Below, piece by piece: positions 31,948-42,410 of a DNA stretch of 42,410 nt. The notes under the pieces are model-generated. The model did not search any database and was not told the DNA's origin. It saw nothing but the letters and a program-made list of their open reading frames with translations. The translations under genes and the position numbers were made by a program. Origin of the DNA: Gallionellales bacterium GWA2_60_142 (GTDB taxonomy: Bacteria > Pseudomonadota > Gammaproteobacteria > Burkholderiales > Gallionellaceae); the NCBI GenBank assembly GCA_001801085.1, contig MGWR01000044.1, forward strand, positions 1 through 42,410. Reading direction: 5' to 3'. Numbering within the stretch: the stretch's first letter is position 1; each line of letters opens with the position of its first letter.

Positions 31948-31979
31948 GCCGCCGAGCAACCCCCGGCGGTTTTGACTTT
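31948..31979. repeat. Degenerate part-copy of the cassette's outer repeat end
   Basis: GAGCAACCCCCGGCGGTTTT followed by GACTTTG resembles the right repeat's outer end GGGCAACCCCCGACGGTTTT-GATTTTG. It lies in the same orientation as 31255-31450, upstream of the DUF4160 remnant, so the DUF4160/DUF2442 pair is also bracketed by copies of this repeat end. Confidence 0.5.
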
Positions 31980-32034
31980 GGTCGTTCATGTTTCGATACG
32001 GCCCGCAGCCTAAACACGAACGGTCAATTAAGAA

Positions 32035-33030
32035 TTACTGCGGATAAAACAGCGCCAGCCGATACCCCGTCGGCCTGAGATCGGAGGTGTCCAGCTTCAG
32101 CCGGATGTTGAGTTCGCGGTTCGGGCGCAGGCCGGCGGCTTCGCTTTCGGTGGCGGGCAGGTAGTCGGCGGGTTTGAACAGGCGGCGGGCCAGCACTTTA
32201 TCTTGGGTGTCGTTCAACGAAAGTTCGAGCACGGGGAAGGCCTGCACATGGGTGGCGCGGTTGCGCAGCAGGGCGGCCAGGGTGATCTGATTGACATGCG
32301 CCGGATCGGCCTCCAGCTCGGAGGACTCGATGCTCATCAGGTCGGGGTTCTGCGGCAGCGGCACGGTGCAGTTGAGCGCCTTGCAGTAGCCGATCAGCAT
32401 GGGCTTCAGGCCGGGCAGGCGGGCGGCGAGTTCGACGCGAAAGAAGTACAACGACTGCGCCAGCAGCGCGATGCCCAACAGGGATGAAGCGGCGATCCAG
32501 AGCCAGCGAAGTTTGCGCGATGGCTTCGCGACGACTTCCTCTGCTTCCTCTTCGTCGGCATCGGCCCGCGTGATGGGCTGGATCACCAGCGGCTTCGCCG
32601 GTTGCTCGGTATCGGACGCAGCTTCGCCGGAGGCGGATTGAACGAAGTCCAGCGATTCATCGTGGGGTTCGCTCGCAACGGGCTCGGTCTCTTCGGCCTT
32701 ATCCGCAGAAGCCGGTTGTTCGGCAGCATCTTCTTTCTGGGGCTCTGCATCTTCTTTCGGGAGCTCTGGCGCAGGCGCTTCCGCGAGTTTGGGCGACGCC
32801 TGTATTTCGGGTTGCGCGGAGGCGGCGGGCGACGGGGATGCCGACGACGCAATCCGGTCCGCTATCGGCAGTTCCAGTTGCGGATCGGGCTGGTCGGGGA
32901 TAAAGCCGGGACGGGCGTCGAAGGGCTGCATGCAATGCCCGCAACGCACCATGCCCTGATGCGCTTCGAGCTGTTCGCCGGCGATGCGGAATCGGGTGTT
33001 GCAATGGGGGCAGAGCGTGGTTCCGTTCAT
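32035..33030 (-). CDS. Zinc-ribbon, DUF3426-domain membrane protein
   Basis: This 331-residue protein starts with an MJ0042-type zinc ribbon, TTLCPHCNTRFRIAGEQLEA followed by VRCGHCMQPFDA (two Cys-x-x-Cys pairs). A long disordered Pro/Ala/Glu-rich stretch covers about residues 55-165, one membrane helix (LWIAASSLLGIALLAQSLYF) follows, and a C-terminal DUF3426 beta domain ends with LRPTGYRLALFYPQ. Such proteins commonly follow prmA in betaproteobacteria; their role is unknown. The start at 33030 (MNGTTLCPHC) places the zinc ribbon at the very N-terminus as in the family. It begins 13 bases after the prmA stop and ends the housekeeping operon. Confidence 0.88.
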   Translation of the reverse strand: MNGTTLCPHCNTRFRIAGEQLEAHQGMVRCGHCMQPFDARPGFIPDQPDPQLELPIADRIASSASPSPAASAQPEIQASPKLAEAPAPELPKEDAEPQKEDAAEQPASADKAEETEPVASEPHDESLDFVQSASGEAASDTEQPAKPLVIQPITRADADEEEAEEVVAKPSRKLRWLWIAASSLLGIALLAQSLYFFRVELAARLPGLKPMLIGYCKALNCTVPLPQNPDLMSIESSELEADPAHVNQITLAALLRNRATHVQAFPVLELSLNDTQDKVLARRLFKPADYLPATESEAAGLRPNRELNIRLKLDTSDLRPTGYRLALFYPQ

Positions 33031-33043
33031 GTTCGCGATGCCG

Positions 33044-33937
33044 TCAGCGTTTCGTTCCCGACAGGCAGGACCAACCATCTTCGAACACCGGAAGATTCAG
33101 GTCGAACCATTGCGCGTAGATGTCCATCACGTCCTGCGCCTGCTCTTGCAGGATGCCGGAGAGCACGATGCGCCCACCCGGCTTGGCCGCGTTCGCCAGC
33201 AGCGGGGCGAGCATGCGCAGCGGGTTGGTCAGGATGTTCGCGACAACCACGTCGTACGTGTCCCGGGGGGCATTGTTCGGCTGGTAGAACTGCACGTTGG
33301 CAACGTCGTTCGCGGCGGCATTGTCGCGGCTGGCGATCACCGCCTGCACATCGACATCGACGCCGACCGCGCGGGCCGCGCCCAGCTTCAGCGCGGCAAT
33401 CGCGAGGATGCCGGAACCGCAGCCGTAATCCAGCACCGATTCGCCGCCCTTGATGTTGTCGTCCAGCCAACGCAGGCACAGGCGCGTGGTCGGATGGCTG
33501 CCGGTGCCGAAGGCTAAGCCGGGGTCGAGCACGATGTTGATCGCCGCCGGGTCGCTGGGCGTATGCCAAGTCGGCACGATCCACAAGCGCGGCGAGATCG
33601 GGATGGGTTCGAACTGGGACTGGGTCAGGCGCACCCAGTCGTTGTCGGCGAGTTCTTCGACGCGATGCTCGGGGATGTTTTTCAGGCCGATGCGTTTGGC
33701 GGCGTCACCCAAGATCGCGACCACATCCTTGTCGGCGTCGAACAGCGCGCTGACGCGGTTGTGTTGCCACACGCCGGGAGGCGGCTCGCCGGGTTCGCCG
33801 AAGATCGCCTGTTCATCGGGCGTGTCGGCGTCGGCGTCAAGCAAATCGACCGACAGCGCGCCCAGTTCGAGCAGCGCGTCGCTCAACGCCTCGGCGTGTC
33901 CGGCATCGGTGTCGGCAATCAGCGTCAGCCAGGCCAT
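33044..33937 (-). CDS. prmA: Ribosomal protein L11 methyltransferase
   Basis: This 297-residue SAM-dependent enzyme trimethylates ribosomal protein L11. An N-terminal L11-recognition domain is followed by the methyltransferase core: IVLDPGLAFGTGSHPTTRLC, SVLDYGCGSGILAIAALKLG (SAM-binding Gly motif), VDVDVQAVIASRDNAAANDV and YDVVVANILTNPLRMLAPLL. The start overlaps the accC stop (TAATG), indicating translational coupling. The length is normal for the family. Confidence 0.95.
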   Translation of the reverse strand: MAWLTLIADTDAGHAEALSDALLELGALSVDLLDADADTPDEQAIFGEPGEPPPGVWQHNRVSALFDADKDVVAILGDAAKRIGLKNIPEHRVEELADNDWVRLTQSQFEPIPISPRLWIVPTWHTPSDPAAINIVLDPGLAFGTGSHPTTRLCLRWLDDNIKGGESVLDYGCGSGILAIAALKLGAARAVGVDVDVQAVIASRDNAAANDVANVQFYQPNNAPRDTYDVVVANILTNPLRMLAPLLANAAKPGGRIVLSGILQEQAQDVMDIYAQWFDLNLPVFEDGWSCLSGTKR

Positions 33938-35292
33938 TACTTAGCCTTGTTGCGTTCGGCCAGACGCTCTTCCAGATAATGGATGCTGGTGCCGCCGTTC
34001 ATGAACGCGGCGTCCTGCATCAGCTCGCGGTGCAGTGCGATGTTGGTGTCGATGCCCTCGACCGCCATTTCGGACAGCGCGGTGCGCATGCGCGCCATCG
34101 CCTGTTCGCGGGTGTCGCCGTAGGCGATCAGCTTGCCTATCATCGAGTCGTAGTGCGACGGCACGAAGTAGCTCGCGTACACATGCGAATCGACGCGGAT
34201 GCCGGGACCGCCCGGCACATGCCAGGAGGTGATGCGTCCCGGCGACGGCGTGAACTTGTACGGGTGTTCGGCGTTGATGCGGCACTCGATCGCATGGCCC
34301 CTGAACTCGATGTCGCGCTGCTTGAACGGCAACCGCTCGCCGGCCGCAATGCGGATCTGCTGCTGCACGATGTCGATGCCGGTAATCATCTCGGTGACCG
34401 GATGCTCCACCTGCACGCGGGTGTTCATCTCGATGAAGAAGAACTCGCCGTTCTCGTACAGGAACTCGAACGTGCCCGCGCCACGGTAGCCGATCTTGCG
34501 GCAGGCTTCGGCGCAACGTTCGCCGATCTTGTTGCGCAGGCGCAGATTCATCAGCGGAGCCGGCGCTTCTTCGATGATCTTCTGGTGGCGGCGCTGCATG
34601 GAGCAGTCGCGCTCGCCCAGATACACGGCATTGCCGTGCTGATCGGCCAGCACCTGAAATTCGATATGGCGCGGGTTCTCCAGAAACTTCTCCATGTACA
34701 CCATGGGGTTGTTGAACGCGGCCTGCGCCTCGGTCCTGGTCATGGTCACCGCGTTCAGCAGAGCCGCCTCGGTATGCACCACGCGCATGCCGCGACCGCC
34801 GCCGCCGCCGGAGGCCTTGATGATGACCGGATAACCGATGCTGCGCGCGATCTTGACGATCTCGGCCGGGTTGTCCGGCAGCGCGCCTTCGACACCGGGC
34901 ACGCAGGGCACGCCGGCTTTCTTCATCGCGATCTTCGCGGAGACCTTGTCGCCCATCATGCGGATGGTCTCGGCGCGCGGGCCGATGAACACGAAGCCGG
35001 ATTTCTCGCAGCGCTCGGAGAAGTCCGCGTTCTCGGACAGGAAGCCATAGCCGGGATGGATCGCCTGCGCGTCGGTCACTTCCGCCGCAGCGATGATCGC
35101 GGGAATGCTCAAATAGCTCTGGTTCGACGGCGCGGGGCCGATGCACACCGACTCGTCGGCCAGCTTGACGTATTTCGCGTCGGCGTCCGCCTCGGAGTGA
35201 ACCACGACGGTCTTGATGCCCAGCTCGCGGCAGGCGCGCTGGATACGCAACGCGATTTCACCGCGGTTTGCGATCAGGATTTTTTCAAACAT
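33937..35292 (-). CDS. accC: Acetyl-CoA carboxylase, biotin carboxylase subunit
   Basis: This 451-residue ATP-grasp enzyme carboxylates the biotin on AccB, the first step of fatty-acid synthesis. Motifs are [20 protein letters not shown] at the N-terminus, [20 protein letters not shown], the ATP-binding Gly loop [40 protein letters not shown] and the active-site [20 protein letters not shown]. It lies directly after accB and overlaps prmA by one base, the typical betaproteobacterial order. Confidence 0.97.
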   Translation of the reverse strand: MFEKILIANRGEIALRIQRACRELGIKTVVVHSEADADAKYVKLADESVCIGPAPSNQSYLSIPAIIAAAEVTDAQAIHPGYGFLSENADFSERCEKSGFVFIGPRAETIRMMGDKVSAKIAMKKAGVPCVPGVEGALPDNPAEIVKIARSIGYPVIIKASGGGGGRGMRVVHTEAALLNAVTMTRTEAQAAFNNPMVYMEKFLENPRHIEFQVLADQHGNAVYLGERDCSMQRRHQKIIEEAPAPLMNLRLRNKIGERCAEACRKIGYRGAGTFEFLYENGEFFFIEMNTRVQVEHPVTEMITGIDIVQQQIRIAAGERLPFKQRDIEFRGHAIECRINAEHPYKFTPSPGRITSWHVPGGPGIRVDSHVYASYFVPSHYDSMIGKLIAYGDTREQAMARMRTALSEMAVEGIDTNIALHRELMQDAAFMNGGTSIHYLEERLAERNKAK

Positions 35293-35346
35293 GATTTTTA
35301 TGCTCCGGACTTTGGATGAGGCGCGCGAACGCGCCTGCGGGCGGAA

Positions 35347-35799
35347 TTAACCGATCACGAACAGCGGCTGGCCGTACTCGACCGGCTGGCCATTCTCGAC
35401 AAGAATAGCCTTGATGACGCCGCCCTGATCCGAATCAATTTCGTTCAGCAGCTTCATCGCCTCGATGATGCACAGGGTATCGCCGCTGTTGACCGTTTGG
35501 CCGACATCGACGAACGCCTTCGCGCCCGGAGAGGCCGAACGGTAGAACGTGCCGACCATAGGGGATTTGACGATGTGGCCTTCCGGCGCGGCGGGGGCGG
35601 CTGGAGCCGCGGGCGCTGCCGCGACCGGAGCGGGCGCTGCGACGGCAACCTGCTGCGGGGCCGGAGCCGCGACGACATGATGCGCGGCTGCCACGGTGCG
35701 GGTGATGCGAACGCGCTCCTCGCCTTCGCTGATTTCCAGCTCGGCGATGCCCGAGTCTTCGACCAGCTCGATCAGTGTCTTGAGCTTGCGTAAATCCAT
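35347..35799 (-). CDS. accB: Acetyl-CoA carboxylase, biotin carboxyl carrier protein
   Basis: This 150-residue carrier subunit has an N-terminal helical domain ([20 protein letters not shown]), a flexible Ala/Pro-rich linker (about residues 37-75) and a biotinyl domain with Lys116 in [38 protein letters not shown] includes the typical PMVGT-FYR run. A perfect AGGAGG sits 5 bases before the ATG. It precedes accC by about 55 bases on the same strand. Confidence 0.97.
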   Translation of the reverse strand: MDLRKLKTLIELVEDSGIAELEISEGEERVRITRTVAAAHHVVAAPAPQQVAVAAPAPVAAAPAAPAAPAAPEGHIVKSPMVGTFYRSASPGAKAFVDVGQTVNSGDTLCIIEAMKLLNEIDSDQGGVIKAILVENGQPVEYGQPLFVIG

Positions 35800-35817
35800 G
35801 GTGTCCTCCTAAATGAG

Positions 35818-36255
35818 TTAGTTTTTATAATCGAGTGCGTAGCGCACCGCGAATTCGTAGCCCGATGCGCCCAGCCCGCAGATCACGCCGACGGCGATGT
35901 CGGAGAAGAAGGATTCCTTGCGGAACGCTTCGCGGGCATGCACATTGGAAAGATGTACTTCGATGAACGGGATCGCCACCGCCGCCAGCGCGTCGCGCAA
36001 AGCGACGCTGGTGTGGGTGTACGCCGCCGGGTTGATGACGATGAATTGCGTACCGTCGCCCCGCGCCTGCTGCACCCGGTCGACCAGCGCCGATTCGGCA
36101 TTGCTCTGGAAATGGCTCAAATTTGCGCCGTTCTCGGCGGCCAGCGCGGTCAATTTCCGGTTGATGTCGTCCAGCGTGGTGCGGCCATAGACCTCCGGCT
36201 CGCGGGTTCCGAGCAGGTTCAGGTTGGGTCCGTGCAGTACGAGGATGTTTTGCAT
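35818..36255 (-). CDS. aroQ: 3-Dehydroquinate dehydratase, type II
   Basis: This 145-residue enzyme of the shikimate pathway converts 3-dehydroquinate to 3-dehydroshikimate. Type II features are [20 protein letters not shown] (with the catalytic Tyr), [20 protein letters not shown], and [20 protein letters not shown] with the catalytic His, then [18 protein letters not shown]. The position between dsbD and accB is standard for the group. The protein is compact and full-length. Confidence 0.97.
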   Translation of the reverse strand: MQNILVLHGPNLNLLGTREPEVYGRTTLDDINRKLTALAAENGANLSHFQSNAESALVDRVQQARGDGTQFIVINPAAYTHTSVALRDALAAVAIPFIEVHLSNVHAREAFRKESFFSDIAVGVICGLGASGYEFAVRYALDYKN

Positions 36256-36318
36256 GCGCGCAGTTTGCCGTAAGTTTGGGGCTATTGTCTAGGATTTTGA
36301 CGAAGATAGACCAAGAAC

Positions 36319-38142
36319 CTAGATTCCGGCGCGTTGCAACGACTGCATGAACTGCTTCGCGTCCTGATAGCCGACGACGCGAAAATCGCTTAATTCGCGG
36401 CCTTCCGCATCGAAAAACAAAATGCCCGGCGGACCGTACAAGCCGAATCGTTTCAGCAATGCCTTGTCATCCTCGCTGTTCGCGGTGACATCGGCCTGCA
36501 GCAGCAAGGTGTTTTTCAGTTGCGCCTGCACCGCCGCATCGCTGAAGGTAAAACGCTCCATCTCCTTGCAAGACACGCACCAGTCGGCGTAGAAATCCAG
36601 CATCACGGTCTTGCCGTCCGCCTGCGCGATGCGCGCATCCAGCTCGGCAAGGCTGTGAACACGGGAGAATTGCAGTGTCGCGGGCGCTTCTGCGGCAACG
36701 CGGCCGATGTTGCCCAATGGACGCAGCATGTCGCGCGCACCGGACAGCGCGCCTATCAAGTAAGCCACGCCCAGCAGCAACGCGAGGATACCGATGCCCT
36801 TGGCCAGCCTGCGTCCGCCGCCGGCCTGGGAAGGCAGCGGGTCGAGCGCATGCAATCCGACGCCGGAGAAGATCAGCAGCGCCGCCCAGGCGAGCATCTG
36901 CGCGGCGACCGGGATCACCGGCGAGACGATCCAGATCGCCAGCCCCAGCATCATCACACCGAAGAAGCGCTTCACCGACTCCATCCACGCGCCGGCCTTG
37001 GGCAACAGCGCGCCCGCCGAGCTGCCGATCAGCAGCAGCGGCGCGCCCATGCCCAGCGCCAGCGCGAACAGCGCGGTTCCGCCCAGCACCGCGTCGTGCG
37101 TCTGCCCTATATATAAGAGTGCGCCCGCCAACGGGGCCGCGACGCAGGGGCCCATGATGATCGCCGACAGCGCGCCCATCGCGAACACGCCGGACAGATG
37201 GCCGCCGTGCAGCTTGTTGCTGGTGTCGGTCAGCCTGCTCTGCAGCGCGGACGGCAATTGCAGCTCGTAGAAACCGAACATGGACAGCGACAGCAGCACG
37301 AACAGCGCGGCGAAACTACCCAGCACCCAGGGCGTCTGCAGCGCGTTCGAGATCAGTTCGCCGGAATAGCCGGCCGCGACGCCGGCCGCCGCATAGGTGA
37401 TCGCCATCCCCAGCACATAGGCCAGCGACAGCAGGAAGGCGTGGGCGTGGGTGATCTTGTGGCCGCGTCCGACGATGATGCCGGACAGGATGGGAATCAT
37501 CGGGAACACGCAGGGCGTGAACGCCAGCAACAGCCCCGCACCGAAGAAGAACGACACGATCAGCCAGAAGTCGCCGCCGGCGAACAGGCCGGCGATCCGC
37601 GAATTCTCGTCGCCGCCAGCCGGCAGCGGCGCTATCTTGGATGGCGGCGGCGCCTCGGTCAGTTCGGGCTCGCGCATGCCGGTGCCGGCATCCGGCAGAG
37701 CCACCGTCAGCACCTTGTTGATCGGCGGATAGCACAGCCCCTGCTCGCTACAGCCCATGTAGGTCGCATCCAGCGCGATGCTGACCGCCCCCCCGGCGAT
37801 ACGCTCCAGCTCGATCTCAGCCTGGAACGAATTGTGGAACACCTCGACCTGACCGAACGACGGGTCGTCCTTCATCTCGCCGTGCGGCAGGCTCAGCGCC
37901 TTGATCTTCACCGCGCCGTCCTTGCTGGTGAATGCGATCTTGTCGCGATACAGGTAATAGCCGTCGGCGACGCTAAAATTCGCCTGCAGCGTATCCGCAT
38001 CGCGCACCACGACTTGCAGGCCGAACGCCTGGTCCGGCGGCAGGAAAGTCGGCTGCTTCGCCCCGCCCAGAGTATCGAGGAAGCCGGCATGGGCGAGAGG
38101 CGCGGCAATGAACAGCAACAGAGCAAGCAAAACAGAACGCAT
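36319..38142 (-). CDS. dsbD: Thiol:disulfide interchange protein DsbD
   Basis: This 607-residue inner-membrane reductant carrier passes electrons from cytoplasmic thioredoxin to periplasmic thiol proteins. A signal peptide (VLLALLLFIAAPLAHA) precedes the periplasmic alpha domain with cysteines in TYMGCSEQGLCYPPINK. The central membrane domain holds one redox Cys in LAFTPCVFPMIPILSGIIVG and another in IIMGPCVAAPLAGALLYIGQ. The C-terminal thioredoxin-like gamma domain has DFYADWCVSCKEMERFTF (Cys-Val-Ser-Cys). AAGGA is placed before the ATG, two bases after the cutA stop. All six cysteines are present. Confidence 0.96.
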   Translation of the reverse strand: MRSVLLALLLFIAAPLAHAGFLDTLGGAKQPTFLPPDQAFGLQVVVRDADTLQANFSVADGYYLYRDKIAFTSKDGAVKIKALSLPHGEMKDDPSFGQVEVFHNSFQAEIELERIAGGAVSIALDATYMGCSEQGLCYPPINKVLTVALPDAGTGMREPELTEAPPPSKIAPLPAGGDENSRIAGLFAGGDFWLIVSFFFGAGLLLAFTPCVFPMIPILSGIIVGRGHKITHAHAFLLSLAYVLGMAITYAAAGVAAGYSGELISNALQTPWVLGSFAALFVLLSLSMFGFYELQLPSALQSRLTDTSNKLHGGHLSGVFAMGALSAIIMGPCVAAPLAGALLYIGQTHDAVLGGTALFALALGMGAPLLLIGSSAGALLPKAGAWMESVKRFFGVMMLGLAIWIVSPVIPVAAQMLAWAALLIFSGVGLHALDPLPSQAGGGRRLAKGIGILALLLGVAYLIGALSGARDMLRPLGNIGRVAAEAPATLQFSRVHSLAELDARIAQADGKTVMLDFYADWCVSCKEMERFTFSDAAVQAQLKNTLLLQADVTANSEDDKALLKRFGLYGPPGILFFDAEGRELSDFRVVGYQDAKQFMQSLQRAGI

Positions 38143-38144
38143 GG

Positions 38145-38483
38145 TTATTCCTTGGTTTTCGTTTCCAGTGCAGTTTCCTGCCCGACCCAGTCCAGGTAGG
38201 CGGGCAATCCCTGCTCGACCGGGATCGCGACGATCTCGGGAAGTTCATAGGGATGCGCTGCGCGTATCGCCTGCTCGAGGCGCGAGTAAGCGGAGCGCGT
38301 GGTCTTGATCAGCAGCGGCACCTCGGTCGCGGTCTCGACCGCGCCCTGCCAGCGGTAGGTCGAGACGCAGGGTGCGAGGCGGTTCACGCAGGCCGCGACG
38401 CGCTGTTCGATCAACTGCCGCGCCAACTTGTCGGCGGATTCGGCGTCGGGCAGATTGGTGAACACGAGCAGCGCGTCGCTCAT
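38145..38483 (-). CDS. cutA: Divalent cation tolerance protein CutA
   Basis: This 112-residue small trimeric protein belongs to the CutA1 family. Typical segments are ALLVFTNLPDAESADKLARQ, RVAACVNRLAPCVSTYRWQG, EVPLLIKTTRSAYSRLEQAI and HPYELPEIVAIPVEQGLPAY-LDW. It has been linked to copper tolerance and, in general, to signal-like small protein folds; its exact role is unsettled. It overlaps holA by 4 bases (ATGA) and is followed two bases later by dsbD, so it lies inside a tight operon. Confidence 0.95.
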   Translation of the reverse strand: MSDALLVFTNLPDAESADKLARQLIEQRVAACVNRLAPCVSTYRWQGAVETATEVPLLIKTTRSAYSRLEQAIRAAHPYELPEIVAIPVEQGLPAYLDWVGQETALETKTKE

Positions 38484-39502
38484 CCGGCCGCCCTGCCCGT
38501 CTGGCGCGCAAATCGCATGCCAAGTTGCAGCAATTCGTCCCAGACATCGCCCTGCCTCAAGCCCTTGATGGTCTTGTCCAGCCGCGCAGCCTGTTGCATC
38601 CCGCGTTCGACATGCGGAAACTTGAAGCGGCGCGCGGCGTTGCCGATCAGCCCCTGGCGCGGCCCCCAGACTCGCGCGTCACGCAATGCGCCGTCGATGC
38701 TGCCGCCGCGCTGCACGGCTTGCAGCACCTTGCCCAGCGTGCGGATGTCCTCGCTGATCGTCCACAACACCAGCACGGTCGCCGTGCCTTCTGCGCGCAG
38801 GCCATCGAGGATGCGCACGAAGCGTTCGGGGTTGCCGGACAGCATCGCCTCCGACAACTTGAAGATGTCGTAGCGCGCGACATCCATCACCGCGTCCTTG
38901 ACCTGATCGAACGATAGCTCGCCCGCCGGGAACAGCAGCGCGAGTTTCTGCACTTCCTGAAAGGCTGCGAGCAGGTTGCCTTCGCAGCGGTCGGCGAGAA
39001 ATTCCAGCGTGTCCTTGTTCGCCGACTGTTCTTGCCGCCGCAACCGCCCGGCGATCCAGCCCGGCAACGCGTTACGCGAAATGTCGTCGGCGGTGACCAT
39101 CACCCCCTGCCGCTCCAACGCGGTGAACCACTGGCTCTTCTGTGCGGTCTTGTCCAGCCGGGGCAGGGTAATCAGCGTGAGGATGTCCGGGCTCATGTTG
39201 GCGACATAGTCCTGCAACGCCTGCCCGCCCTCGACGCCGGGCTTACCGGTGGGGATGCGCAAGTCGATGACCTTGCGATCGGCGAATAGCGACAGGCTCT
39301 GCGCGCTGTTCTTCAGCTCGGCCCACTTGAAATGCTGTTCGGCGACGAAGGTCTCGCGCTCGCTGTAACCGGCGGCGCGCGCCGCGTTGCGTATGCTGTC
39401 CGCCGCTTCGATCGCCAGCAGCAGCGCGTCGCCGTACACCACGTACAGCGGCTTCAAGCCAGAGGCGAGTTGGCGCGGCAGGTCGTCGCTGGAGATTTGC
39501 AT
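38480..39502 (-). CDS. holA: DNA polymerase III subunit delta
   Basis: This 340-residue clamp-loader subunit opens the beta sliding clamp. Family features include LKPLYVVYGDALLLAIEAAD at the N-terminus, FVAEQHFKWAELKNSAQSLS, LFADRKVIDLRIPTGKPGVE, ILTLITLPRLDKTAQKSQWF and EFLADRCEGNLLAAFQEVQK. It follows lptE by 6 bases and overlaps cutA by 4 bases. The size matches other HolA proteins. Confidence 0.95.
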   Translation of the reverse strand: MQISSDDLPRQLASGLKPLYVVYGDALLLAIEAADSIRNAARAAGYSERETFVAEQHFKWAELKNSAQSLSLFADRKVIDLRIPTGKPGVEGGQALQDYVANMSPDILTLITLPRLDKTAQKSQWFTALERQGVMVTADDISRNALPGWIAGRLRRQEQSANKDTLEFLADRCEGNLLAAFQEVQKLALLFPAGELSFDQVKDAVMDVARYDIFKLSEAMLSGNPERFVRILDGLRAEGTATVLVLWTISEDIRTLGKVLQAVQRGGSIDGALRDARVWGPRQGLIGNAARRFKFPHVERGMQQAARLDKTIKGLRQGDVWDELLQLGMRFARQTGRAAG

Positions 39503-39508
39503 GGATTA

Positions 39509-39991
39509 TTACAGTTGCGGTTTGGCGCGGCTCAGGCGGCGCACGATCTGCTGCACCATGTCGTCGCGCATGCTCTTGTACAGCATGGTCTCCTCCTGCT
39601 CCTTGGCCAGGATCGCGGTGTCGCTATAGGAATAGTCGCGGCGTTGCACCATTTCCTCGGCGGGTATCCAGTCCTGCCGCTGCTTGTCGTAGGCGCGCAG
39701 CGAGACGCGATAGCGCAACTGGTACTCGTTCACGCGGCCGCTGCCGGCCAGCGACAGGATCTGCTTCTCGGGAATTTCGAACGCGATGTTCAGCACCAGA
39801 TCGGCCTGCTCCGCCGTATGCACCAGTTTGACGTTATTGAGCTCCATATTGCGGCGCAGCTCGGCGATGAACGGGGTGTTGGGTACGGCCGCGTCGATAT
39901 ACAGCGTAGCGAACGGCATGCCCGTCTGCCCGCGCAGGTGGAAGCCGCATGCGGTGAGCAATAAAACGGCAAATACCACAAGTAAGCGCAT
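39509..39991 (-). CDS. lptE: LPS-assembly lipoprotein LptE
   Basis: This 160-residue outer-membrane lipoprotein forms the LPS translocon plug with LptD. The signal sequence MRLLVVFAVLLLTACGFHLR contains a lipobox (LTAC) with the lipidated Cys15. The mature domain begins GFHLRG, the typical LptE start, followed by YIDAAVPNTPFIAELRRNM. AGGAG lies 7 bases before the ATG. The position between leuS and holA is the conserved order in proteobacteria. The gene looks intact. Confidence 0.95.
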   Translation of the reverse strand: MRLLVVFAVLLLTACGFHLRGQTGMPFATLYIDAAVPNTPFIAELRRNMELNNVKLVHTAEQADLVLNIAFEIPEKQILSLAGSGRVNEYQLRYRVSLRAYDKQRQDWIPAEEMVQRRDYSYSDTAILAKEQEETMLYKSMRDDMVQQIVRRLSRAKPQL

Positions 39992-40013
39992 TGCAATCTC
40001 CTGAGAACCCGGC

Positions 40014-42410
<2,397 letters not shown>

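Overview
The window reads as a chromosomal piece of a GC-rich betaproteobacterium, most likely of the Nitrosomonadales/Gallionellaceae/methylotroph type. Reasons are the conserved block leuS-lptE-holA-cutA-dsbD-aroQ-accB-accC-prmA, the tandem glycine riboswitch in front of gcvT-gcvH-gcvP, and the sucrose gene cluster of a kind described in methylotrophs. The exact genus cannot be fixed from sequence alone. No rRNA, tRNA, CRISPR array, prophage or transposase gene was seen.

Layout. 1-2.95 kb (minus strand): the 5' part of a SulP transporter gene, a decayed SulP fragment, an alpha/beta-hydrolase, a short LapA-domain protein, a coiled-coil stress-type protein and an orphan MlaC-like periplasmic protein. 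3.2-5.1 kb (minus): a cation/proton antiporter and a MarR-family regulator. 5.1-12.0 kb (plus): a promoter overlapped by a palindromic operator, then a tightly packed sucrose operon: sugar kinase, sucrose-phosphate synthase, sucrose-phosphatase, amylosucrase and UDP-glucose pyrophosphorylase. 12.0-15.1 kb (plus): an MscS channel, a DsbB/DsbA-like thiol oxidation pair and a divergent DapB-like reductase. 15.2-20.7 kb (minus): a second putative compatible-solute operon, with a fused HAD-phosphatase/glycerate-kinase, two glycosyltransferases of the mannosyl/glucosyl-glycerate type and a mechanosensitive-channel-like membrane protein. 20.8-24.6 kb (minus): a P-type cation ATPase, a small membrane protein and thiol peroxidase. 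24.6-29.5 kb (minus): the glycine cleavage operon with its own promoter, two-aptamer riboswitch and intrinsic terminator. 29.5-32.0 kb: an accessory island containing an AT-rich orphan gene between ~200-bp inverted repeats, and a DUF4160/DUF2442 pair whose DUF4160 member carries a stop codon. 32.0-42.4 kb (minus): housekeeping genes ending in a leuS that runs off the right edge.

How the genes fit together. The region from about 3.2 to 23.6 kb can be read as an osmoadaptation island. The MarR regulator resembles those that control compatible-solute genes in methylotrophs (EctR type) and sits beside an operator covering the -10 element of the sucrose operon. UDP-glucose from GalU feeds sucrose-phosphate synthase and possibly also the glucosylglycerate-type glycosyltransferases. 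Fructokinase and amylosucrase handle sucrose turnover. MscS-type channels lie in or next to both solute operons and could release solutes on downshift. The antiporter and P-type ATPase would handle ions. The second operon, in which kinase and phosphatase for a phosphoglycerate intermediate are fused into one protein, is the most novel-looking metabolic system here. The inverted-repeat-bounded orphan gene is the most novel-looking accessory element.
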